From: a bacterium
GTDB lineage: Bacteria; JAMCPX01
Direction of reading: 5' to 3'
DNA length: 6,117 nucleotides
NCBI GenBank assembly: GCA_021800575.1
Contig: JAJYYW010000097.1
Span: 1 to 6,117 of the forward strand
Shown here: positions 1 to 4,769 of the stretch, in pieces
How the letters are laid out: the number at the start of each line of letters is the position of its first letter
How positions within the stretch are numbered: position 1 is the stretch's first letter
Notes under the pieces: generated by a model
Told to the model about the DNA's origin: nothing
Databases searched by the model: none
The model's input: the letters and a program-made list of their open reading frames with translations, nothing else
Translations under genes and position numbers: made by a program

Positions 1-205
1 TCATCGCCAGGCCGGATCTGTTCCGCTTTCGCAGGTAGGCCGCGATGGGCGCTTTCGTCATAAACAGCAGCGCAATTCCCGCGAGGGCAGATAAGGTCAC
101 CGTCGTTACCGGCCCATGCTGGAGTGATATGCCGATGATGCACGAGGTGATGAGGATGCCCCATGAACCATATTCCCGTGGAAATGGAATGTCCTTCAGT
201 TTCAT
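1..205 (-). CDS. YwiC-like integral membrane protein, N-terminal part (runs off the left edge)
   Basis: The minus strand reads from an ATG at 205-203 through 68 open codons to the window edge. The protein begins MKLKDIPFPREYGSWGILI. The 'PREYGSWG' stretch (about residues 9-16) resembles the N-terminal P-R/K-E/Q-H/Y-G-x-W signature of the YwiC-like family, which are small multi-pass membrane proteins of unknown function. Two hydrophobic segments follow (about residues 17-29 and 34-49), then a basic loop (YLRKRNR), as expected for the start of a polytopic protein. An in-frame TGA lies two codons upstream of the ATG, so this start is forced. No good ribosome binding site is visible close by; a GGAG lies roughly 20 bases upstream. 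The gene diverges from the rest of the window, so it is a separate transcription unit. The family call is from motif memory only. Confidence 0.6.
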   Translation of the reverse strand, partial: MKLKDIPFPREYGSWGILITSCIIGISLQHGPVTTVTLSALAGIALLFMTKAPIAAYLRKRNRSGLAM

Positions 206-244
206 AGATCAAGTATAACCATGATACTCCAACGGGTGTATGAG

Positions 245-256
245 ATGGATCATACA
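245..256. repeat. 12-bp direct repeat, copy 1
   Basis: ATGGATCATACA occurs here and again, identical and in the same orientation, at 424-435. This copy lies 39 bases upstream of the start codon of the divergent YwiC-like gene. The two copies sit near opposite ends of the divergent intergenic region, so they could be binding sites for one regulator, but nothing in the sequence names that regulator. Confidence 0.45.
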
Positions 257-294
257 TTGGAACATGCGAAGGATACGTCTTTTGTGCTAAGTTG

Positions 295-323
295 TTGACG
301 GGAAAATTGATATAGCATAGCCT
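295..323 (+). promoter_or_regulatory. Weak candidate sigma-70 promoter upstream of the leader hairpin
   Basis: TTGACG (295-300) matches the -35 consensus at five of six positions. At 17-base spacing the -10 position reads TAGCCT (318-323), which keeps only the first two bases and the last T of TATAAT. A start near 330 would put the hairpin at 329-369 at the very 5' end of a leader of about 130 bases. The poor -10 makes this tentative. Confidence 0.2.
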
Positions 324-328
324 TACAG

Positions 329-369
329 TATCCTGCCGCGGGAGCGGTGCCTTCCGGCGAGGTAGGATA
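329..369 (+). other. Strong imperfect hairpin in the divergent intergenic region
   Basis: The arms TATCCTGCC (329-337) and GGTAGGATA (361-369) pair over nine positions with one G-U wobble. Inside them, GC (338-339) pairs with GC (357-358), and GGGAG (340-344) pairs with CTTCC (351-355) around a six-base loop, CGGTGC. Small bulges fall at 356 and 359-360. Sixteen pairs in 41 bases is well beyond what the surrounding sequence shows. No T-tract follows, so it is not a classical terminator, and no gene ends into it because the flanking genes diverge. I do not recognise a known riboswitch class. It may be a leader-RNA structure or a protein-binding inverted repeat. Confidence 0.5.
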
Positions 370-406
370 GCCGCGGTGGCGTTGATTTTCGGCCGGATAA
401 ATGCAT

Positions 407-415
407 TGGTATATT
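407..415 (+). promoter_or_regulatory. Candidate extended -10 promoter for the DHS-like gene and downstream operon
   Basis: TGGTATATT has the TGn extension followed by TATATT, five of six matches to TATAAT. There is no good -35 at standard spacing; TTGATT at 382-387 is 22 bases away, too far. Initiation would fall near 422, giving a leader of about 40 bases in which the repeat at 424-435 lies just downstream of the start point. If this promoter is used, the hairpin at 329-369 is not in the mRNA. Confidence 0.3.
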
Positions 416-423
416 GAATACGC

Positions 424-435
424 ATGGATCATACA
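424..435. repeat. 12-bp direct repeat, copy 2
   Basis: Second exact copy of ATGGATCATACA (first at 245-256). It ends 26 bases before the start codon of the DHS-like gene and would lie immediately downstream of the start point of the candidate extended -10 promoter, a position suited to a repressor site. Confidence 0.45.
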
Positions 436-461
436 AACTATAAAGAGAGGAAAAGCAGAGA

Positions 462-1406
462 ATGAGCATAGAACCTATCGATCTGAAAAGAGTAAAAACG
501 AGTTCCATCAAAACGCGGAAAAACAAGGTCAAGATACAGGACTTTGCCAAACCCTACCAGACGGGGTGGTCGGTCAAGCAGTTCATGGACAGCCTTCCGA
601 AGTTTCTCAAGGTTGATGAACTGATCGCATCCGCCCATGCCATGGCGACCGCACGGAAAAACAACAAGCAGGTTATCCTCGCCATGGGGGACAGTGTCAT
701 TAAGGTGGGCCTGTCGCCGCTGGTCATTCAATTGATGGAAAAGAAGGTCATTACCGCCATAGCAATGCAGGGAGCCGGCGTCATCCACGACACGGAGATT
801 GCCCTCATCGGAGAGACATCCGAGGACGTCGCCGTCACCATCAAGGACGGGAGTTTCGGTATGGCCGAGGAAACGGGCTCGCTTCTCAACGATGCGATCA
901 GTGCCGGGGCGTCGCACAACATGGGACTGGGAGAAGCCGCGGGCAAGATGCTCGCAGAAACCGATGCTCCGCATAAGGACATGAGCATCACGTACAACGC
1001 GTACAGGCTCGGCATTCCCCTTACCGTTCATGTTGCATACGGTACGGACATCATCCACATGCATCCCAAGGCGGACGGCGCCTCCATCGGAAAGGCAACG
1101 GAGATCGATTTCAGGAAATTTACCACGATCGTCACCATGCTCGAGCAGGGCGTTATCCTCAACATAGGCTCCGCGGTCATCCTCCCCGAGGTGTTCCTCA
1201 AGGCCCTGTCGGTCGCGCGCAATATCGGGTATGACGCCAGGAACTTTACCGCCATCAATATGGACATGATCCAGCACTACCGTCCGCTCAAGAACGTCGT
1301 GGAGCGCCCGACAAAAACCGGCGGCCAGGGATTCGCCATCACGGGACACCACGAAATCATGTTTCCGCTGTTGACGGCGCTTGTCCTGGAATCCCTCGAG
1401 GCATAG
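462..1406 (+). CDS. Deoxyhypusine-synthase-superfamily protein lacking the canonical active-site lysine; function unknown
   Basis: A 314-residue protein starting at ATG 462, preceded by GAGAGGA (445-451). Two regions match deoxyhypusine synthase (DHS) architecture by eye. Residues 71-117 carry the block of the form I-L-x-x-G...K-x-G-L...L-x-E...I-x-A-I...G-A-x-x-I-H-D-x-E-x-A-x-x-G. The C-terminus 'GHHEIMFPLL' (295-304) parallels the DHS ending 'DAxLVFPLL'. DGAS (205-208) resembles the DHS 'TDGS' substrate segment. The DHS motif GGGVxKHH, whose lysine forms the enzyme-substrate imine, appears here as GSAVILPE (236-243), with leucine 241 where the lysine should be. Most bacteria also lack the eIF5A substrate of DHS. 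I therefore infer a fold relative with a different reaction, perhaps still NAD-binding, rather than a DHS or a homospermidine synthase of the DHS type. It ends directly against the epimerase start, so the two are probably co-translated. Confidence 0.75.
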   Translation: MSIEPIDLKRVKTSSIKTRKNKVKIQDFAKPYQTGWSVKQFMDSLPKFLKVDELIASAHAMATARKNNKQVILAMGDSVIKVGLSPLVIQLMEKKVITAIAMQGAGVIHDTEIALIGETSEDVAVTIKDGSFGMAEETGSLLNDAISAGASHNMGLGEAAGKMLAETDAPHKDMSITYNAYRLGIPLTVHVAYGTDIIHMHPKADGASIGKATEIDFRKFTTIVTMLEQGVILNIGSAVILPEVFLKALSVARNIGYDARNFTAINMDMIQHYRPLKNVVERPTKTGGQGFAITGHHEIMFPLLTALVLESLEA

Positions 1407-2303
1407 ATGAAGATCGGAATAACCGGCGTCACCAGCCTGCTGGGCTGCCACCTTGCAAAAGCTCTGACCGATCAGGGACACGAAGTGCACGGGATAGCCC
1501 GGTCCAAAAAGGCTTCGATCGAGCCGCTGCTGCACAACAGCCTGTTCCGGTTCTTTCCCGGGGATGTAACAAAATTTGAAGACCTGGAACACCCCCTGAA
1601 GGATGTTGAGTACGTGTTCCATCTCGCGAGCGTATCGTCCGAGAGAAAGGCCACCGAGGAGCCCCTGGGCTGCTTCAAGGTGAACGTCCTCGGTACGGTG
1701 AATGTCCTCGAAATGACCCGCCGTGCAAAACTGAAAAAAATGATCTTTTCTTCTTCTGCTGCGGTCTATAAGAGCAACGATCATGCTCAGGAAACGGACC
1801 CCGTACCCTCCGGCGGCTACTACGGCTACACGAAGTGGAACGCAGAAAACATGGCCGGGATCTATAGAACCAAGTTCAATGTATCGTCGACGATCCTGAG
1901 GTTTTCCCGGCTGTACGGGCCGTTCATGGAACGCAACCCCGTCTTTGACATGGCGTACGGCATCGTGCACAACAACAGGGTCACGCTGTATGACAGCCCG
2001 GGCTCGCACTACGACTTTCTGTATGTCGACGATGCTGTCGGCGCACTGATAGCGTCTCTTGACACGGCATGGGACAACGAAACCGTAAACATCAGCTCCG
2101 GAACCGGTGTGCAGGTTTCCGAACTCCTCGGGATCTTCAAGACGATCGCAGGCAGGCAGGATCTGCCTCTTGAAATAATGAAACGGAATGATCAAATTGA
2201 TATATTATCAAACAAGAAGGCAGTCTCCCTGGGATGGAAACCGCGCGTCAGTATCGAGGAAGGGGTCAGCAAAACATATGCATGGTTTTTACAGCAGGGT
2301 TGA
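1407..2303 (+). CDS. NAD(P)-dependent epimerase/dehydratase (extended SDR family)
   Basis: A 298-residue extended short-chain dehydrogenase/reductase of the nucleotide-sugar epimerase/dehydratase type. The N-terminal Rossmann motif is TGVTSLLG (residues 6-13), where the usual middle glycine of GxxGxxG is serine 10. 'HLAS' (72-75) corresponds to the usual H-x-A-A/S element after beta-4. The catalytic serine region is SSSAAVY (115-121), and Y139-G-Y-T-K143 gives the YxxxK pair. The C-terminus has the typical 'LGWKPRVSIEEGV...W' ending. Substrate cannot be read from sequence; a sugar nucleotide is usual for the family. The ATG begins directly after the TAG of the DHS-like gene, with GAGG (1398-1401) inside that gene's last codons as the ribosome binding site, so translation is probably coupled. 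The last 100 bases or so become AT-rich ahead of the next gene. Confidence 0.85.
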   Translation: MKIGITGVTSLLGCHLAKALTDQGHEVHGIARSKKASIEPLLHNSLFRFFPGDVTKFEDLEHPLKDVEYVFHLASVSSERKATEEPLGCFKVNVLGTVNVLEMTRRAKLKKMIFSSSAAVYKSNDHAQETDPVPSGGYYGYTKWNAENMAGIYRTKFNVSSTILRFSRLYGPFMERNPVFDMAYGIVHNNRVTLYDSPGSHYDFLYVDDAVGALIASLDTAWDNETVNISSGTGVQVSELLGIFKTIAGRQDLPLEIMKRNDQIDILSNKKAVSLGWKPRVSIEEGVSKTYAWFLQQG

Positions 2304-2316
2304 ATTGTCCTGATAA

Positions 2317-2334
2317 TTATATTTTAAAATATAA
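2317..2334. repeat. 18-bp perfect AT-only palindrome between the epimerase and thioredoxin genes
   Basis: TTATATTTTAAAATATAA is its own reverse complement and lies in the 68-base gap 2304-2371, the most AT-rich stretch of the cluster. Lacking a loop and G-C pairs it is a poor terminator. It is better read as an operator-like dyad or part of a promoter for the thioredoxin block. Possible elements are TTGTCC (2305-2310) as -35 and TATAAG (2330-2335) as -10, but their 19-base spacing is suboptimal. Confidence 0.5.
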
Positions 2335-2358
2335 GCAATACAAATCGCCGCAGAGGCA

Positions 2359-2364
2359 GGAGGT
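2359..2364 (+). promoter_or_regulatory. Ribosome binding site that fixes the thioredoxin start
   Basis: GGAGGT lies seven bases before the ATG at 2372. The open frame extends upstream to an ATG at 2234 inside the epimerase gene, but the extra 46 residues match no thioredoxin and have no such site, so 2372 is the start. Confidence 0.8.
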
Positions 2365-2371
2365 ACGGAAC

Positions 2372-2704
2372 ATGAGTGAAACAATGTCTGTCGTAACAGA
2401 CGACAATTTTGAGAAAGAGGTCTTGACAGCCGCTACACCGGTTGTCGTCGACTTTTGGGCGGAATGGTGCGGGCCGTGCAAGATGGTGGAGCCGGCTTTC
2501 CGCGCACTGTCCGAGCAGTACGGCGGCAAGATTAAGTTCAGCAGGATGAACACGGACGAGAATCCCCGGACGCCGACCCAGTACAATATTATGGGGATTC
2601 CGACCATTATACTGTTCAATAACGGCAAGGTCGTCGACCAGATCGTCGGGGACGTACCGAAATCGAACATCGAGAAGATGTTCACCAAGGTCTTAAAATC
2701 GTAA
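2372..2704 (+). CDS. trxA: Thioredoxin, classical CGPC type
   Basis: A 110-residue, single-domain cytoplasmic thioredoxin of normal family length with no signal peptide. The active site is W-A-E-W-C33-G-P-C36-K, preceded by the usual V-V-V-D-F strand with the buried aspartate (residue 27). The cis-proline loop is M-G-I-P77-T, followed by the F-x-N-G-K turn (82-86). All hallmarks of a working dithiol reductase are present. The start is set by the GGAGGT site at 2359-2364. It is the first gene of the thiol-redox block and is followed by a second thioredoxin after 12 bases and then by thioredoxin reductase, the expected electron donor, which would reduce it with NADPH. The AT-rich palindrome just upstream suggests that the block could have its own promoter. 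Confidence 0.93.
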   Translation: MSETMSVVTDDNFEKEVLTAATPVVVDFWAEWCGPCKMVEPAFRALSEQYGGKIKFSRMNTDENPRTPTQYNIMGIPTIILFNNGKVVDQIVGDVPKSNIEKMFTKVLKS

Positions 2705-2716
2705 AGGAAAGCGTGC

Positions 2717-3100
2717 ATGGTTAAGCCGGTGGCAGCAGATCAAAAGAATATGAAAGAGGCTTCGCAATTCCTGATTTCTATCAACTGCGAAGAATTTTAC
2801 AGCCTCGTGCTGAAATCCGACAAGCTCGTCCTCGTGGATTTCTGGGCAGAGTGGTGTGCATCATGTCATGCCGCGACACCCCTGCTCGAGAAGCTTGCCG
2901 AGAAATACAAGAACAAGCTCCTGTTTTACAGAGTCAATGCGGATGCCTGTCCGAACATCATTTCGACCTATCAGATATCGAGCATCCCTACGCTCGTGCT
3001 GTACTACCAGAGCAACTCTGTGGAAAGGCTTGTCGGCGCAACAAAACTATCCGAGTACGAGAGGTTTATAGAAAATGCTCTTATCAGACTTAACAATTGA
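2717..3100 (+). CDS. Second thioredoxin-like protein with an atypical CASC active site
   Basis: A 127-residue thioredoxin-fold protein. The core matches the preceding gene (VDFWAEWC, the S-I-P91-T cis-proline loop, C-terminal helix), but the redox site is C47-A-S-C50 rather than CGPC, followed by H-A instead of K-M. Losing the Gly-Pro between the cysteines should change the redox potential and partner choice; this is inference from thioredoxin and DsbA family behaviour. Two further cysteines (24 and 78) lie outside the motif. The N-terminus is about 15 residues longer than that of the first thioredoxin and is not a hydrophobic signal. The ATG at 2717 has AAGGA (2704-2708) upstream; ATG 2750 is a weaker alternative. 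Its last 26 bases overlap the start of thioredoxin reductase. It probably arose from an old duplication of the neighbouring gene, since nucleotide identity is low even where the protein motif is shared. Confidence 0.85.
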   Translation: MVKPVAADQKNMKEASQFLISINCEEFYSLVLKSDKLVLVDFWAEWCASCHAATPLLEKLAEKYKNKLLFYRVNADACPNIISTYQISSIPTLVLYYQSNSVERLVGATKLSEYERFIENALIRLNN

Positions 3101-4058
3101 CAAGGCCGAGCAGAAGCCCGGATGCGATTTCTATGATTGTGTAATCGTTGGGGGCGGCCCGGCGGGCATGACCGCGGGTATTTACACCGGACGGGCCAAG
3201 CTGAAGACATTGTTGATCGAGGAAAAAGCGATAGGCGGAGAGATCGTGGTGGCGGATATCGTCGAGAATTACCCGGGATTTCCCAAAGGCATATCGGGAT
3301 CGGATCTGACGTCGGCCATGGAAGAACAGGCACGGTCGTTCGGCGTCGAGATCTGCGAGATCGGCGCAACCAGCATAGAATTGAACGGGGATAACAAAGT
3401 CGTCGCGACCACGGACGACCGGAAAATAACGACCAAGACAGTCATTGTCGCAGCAGGCACCCAGAACATCAAACTCGAGGTACCCGGCGAAAAACTCTTT
3501 ACCGGCAGAGGGGTATCGTACTGTGCACAATGCGACGGTGCATTTTTCAAGGACCGGGAAATCATCGTCATCGGCGGCGGTGACACCGCTATCGGAGACG
3601 CCATATTCCTGACACGGTTTGCAAAGAAGGTCTTTGTCGTACACCGGCGGGATAAGCTGAGGGCGGAAAAAATACTGCAGGAGCGTGCATTCAGCATCCC
3701 CTCGATTGAATTTATCTGGGATTCCGTGATCACGGAGATCAAGGGTAAAAAAACGGTGGAAGGCGTTACCATCAAGAACCTGAAAACGAACACAGCTGCG
3801 GAGAAAAGGATAGACGGCGTCTTTATTTTTATCGGTAACAGGCCGAACACAGGTTTTGTAAAAGATATGGTAATACTCGATGAAAACGGGTATATTGTCA
3901 CCGACGGCGAAATGGCAACAAACCAGCCGGGCATATTCGCGGCGGGAGACATACGTGCCAAAATGGTGCGCCAGGTTGCGACCGCTGTCGGAGACGGCGC
4001 CATGGCAGGCTCGTCGGTGCAGCGGTATATTGAACGGATGGAAATGGTAAAAAAATAA
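3075..4058 (+). CDS. trxB: Thioredoxin-disulfide reductase (NADPH, FAD)
   Basis: A 327-residue low-molecular-weight thioredoxin reductase. Order of motifs: FAD Rossmann GGGPAG (26-31); 'ENYPGFP' (64-70); redox site Y-C150-A-Q-C153-D-G, a variant of the usual CATCDG; pyridine-nucleotide Rossmann GGGDTAIGDA (167-176); H190-R-R-D-K-L-R-A, the HRRxxxRA signature that binds the NADPH 2'-phosphate; IGNRPNT (253-259); and FAAGDIR (288-294), the C-terminal FAD motif. It should pass electrons from NADPH to the two thioredoxins encoded just upstream and possibly to the PDO downstream, as is described for PDO in some thermophiles. The ATG at 3075 lies inside the preceding gene, with GAGGT (3061-3065) before it. 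No other in-frame start precedes the FAD motif, so about 18 residues of extra N-terminus are real or the overlap is tolerated. Confidence 0.94.
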   Translation: MLLSDLTIDKAEQKPGCDFYDCVIVGGGPAGMTAGIYTGRAKLKTLLIEEKAIGGEIVVADIVENYPGFPKGISGSDLTSAMEEQARSFGVEICEIGATSIELNGDNKVVATTDDRKITTKTVIVAAGTQNIKLEVPGEKLFTGRGVSYCAQCDGAFFKDREIIVIGGGDTAIGDAIFLTRFAKKVFVVHRRDKLRAEKILQERAFSIPSIEFIWDSVITEIKGKKTVEGVTIKNLKTNTAAEKRIDGVFIFIGNRPNTGFVKDMVILDENGYIVTDGEMATNQPGIFAAGDIRAKMVRQVATAVGDGAMAGSSVQRYIERMEMVKK

Positions 4059-4060
4059 AC

Positions 4061-4066
4061 GGAGGT
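4061..4066 (+). promoter_or_regulatory. Ribosome binding site of the PDO gene
   Basis: GGAGGT lies only three bases before the ATG at 4070. The sequence is strong and the spacing rather short. It falls in the 11-base gap after the thioredoxin reductase stop. Confidence 0.7.
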
Positions 4067-4069
4067 AAC

Positions 4070-4720
4070 ATGGGTTTACTGCAAGAAAAAGATAAGGAGT
4101 ACTTAAAGAACGAATTTTCCAAACTGAAGAACGAGGTGAAGCTCGTGCTATTCACGCAGGAAGAAAACTGCACCTACTGCAACGACGAGAAGATGCTCAT
4201 CGATGAACTGGGCTCTCTCTCCGACAAGATCAAAGTCGAGCATTACGATTTTGCAACACAAAGCGACAAGAAGGAACACTACAAGATAGACAAGTACCCC
4301 GCCCTCATCATAGAAGGGGCACGGGACTACGGCATACGGTACTACGGCATTCCTGCGGGGTACGAGTTCGCGTCCGTCATCGAAGACATCATGGACGTAT
4401 CCGAAGGCAGCAGCCATCTCACCGAGGAATCCAAGAAGAAGCTCCAGGCCGTCAACAAGCCGGTCAGAATACAGGTTTTTGTGACACCGAGCTGTCCGTA
4501 CTGTCCGAAGGCCGTACGCACGGCACATAAAATAGCGATCGAAAACTCATTCGTCACCGCGGACATGGTAGAAGCAACGGAATTCCCGGAGCTCAGCAAC
4601 ACCTACGGTGTTCAGTCCGTTCCGAAAACGGTCGTCAATGACGGTGTCGAATTTGTCGGTGCACTGCCCGAGGATCAATTCGTAGACGGCGTCATTTCTG
4701 CACTCGAACCAAACAGATAA
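4070..4720 (+). CDS. Protein disulfide oxidoreductase (PDO), two fused thioredoxin/glutaredoxin-like domains
   Basis: A 216-residue protein with two thioredoxin folds in tandem, the usual PDO size. The N-terminal half has C34-T-Y-C37 and a cis-proline loop K-Y-P77-A. The C-terminal half has C142-P-Y-C145 (glutaredoxin-like) and S-V-P185-K. The highly charged helical N-terminus (residues 5-22) and the lack of a signal peptide indicate a cytoplasmic protein. PDOs are known best from thermophilic archaea and bacteria, where thioredoxin reductase can reduce them and where they act in intracellular disulfide exchange. The gene lies 11 bases after trxB, which supports the same partnership here. Both active sites are intact. 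The C-terminal 'VPKTVVNDGVEFVGALPEDQF' region is typical of the glutaredoxin-like half. Confidence 0.88.
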   Translation: MGLLQEKDKEYLKNEFSKLKNEVKLVLFTQEENCTYCNDEKMLIDELGSLSDKIKVEHYDFATQSDKKEHYKIDKYPALIIEGARDYGIRYYGIPAGYEFASVIEDIMDVSEGSSHLTEESKKKLQAVNKPVRIQVFVTPSCPYCPKAVRTAHKIAIENSFVTADMVEATEFPELSNTYGVQSVPKTVVNDGVEFVGALPEDQFVDGVISALEPNR

Positions 4721-4724
4721 TGCG

Positions 4725-4746
4725 GCCTGCCGCACGCGCGGCGGGC
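4725..4746 (+). other. GC-rich intercistronic hairpin between the PDO and flavoprotein genes
   Basis: GCCTGCCGC (4725-4733) pairs with GCGGCGGGC (4738-4746) over nine positions with one G-U wobble and a four-base loop, ACGC. An overlapping alternative pairs GCGGC (4722-4726) with GCCGC (4729-4733), but its two-base loop makes it unlikely. No run of T follows, so it is not a good intrinsic terminator. It more likely stabilises the 3' end of the upstream message or tunes expression of the last gene. Confidence 0.55.
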
Positions 4747-4754
4747 ATGATAAA

Positions 4755-4760
4755 AAGGAG
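4755..4760 (+). promoter_or_regulatory. Ribosome binding site of the CoA-disulfide-reductase-like gene
   Basis: AAGGAG ends nine bases before the ATG at 4770. GGAG (4757-4760) can pair with CTCC (4764-4767), and that CTCC can instead pair with GGAG just after the ATG (4773-4776), so small competing stems surround the start. Each is only four pairs. Confidence 0.6.
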
Positions 4761-4769
4761 AGTCTCCAG

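Noticed and set aside
329..376. Known riboswitch (cyclic-di-GMP, TPP, cobalamin, fluoride) in the leader
   Set aside because: None of the conserved core sequences I know for these classes is present; only the stem is supported.
250..432. 60-codon minus-strand open frame in the intergenic region
   Set aside because: It covers the hairpin and both repeats, has no convincing ribosome binding site, and its composition does not look like protein.
439..444. TATAAA as the -10 of the DHS-like gene's promoter
   Set aside because: Its start point would fall at or beyond the ribosome binding site at 445-451, removing it from the message; the TTGAAT -35 is also 19 bases away.
438..2195. Long minus-strand open frame of 585 codons opposite the DHS-like and epimerase genes
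   Set aside because: It spans two recognisable genes on the other strand, has no recognisable motif, and is an antisense by-product of codon bias in a GC-rich gene.
2317..2334. The AT palindrome as an intrinsic terminator of the epimerase gene
   Set aside because: It has no loop and no G-C pairs, so an RNA stem would be very weak.
2234..2371. 46-residue N-terminal extension of the first thioredoxin
   Set aside because: It overlaps the epimerase gene, has no ribosome binding site and adds sequence foreign to thioredoxins; GGAGGT before 2372 marks the real start.
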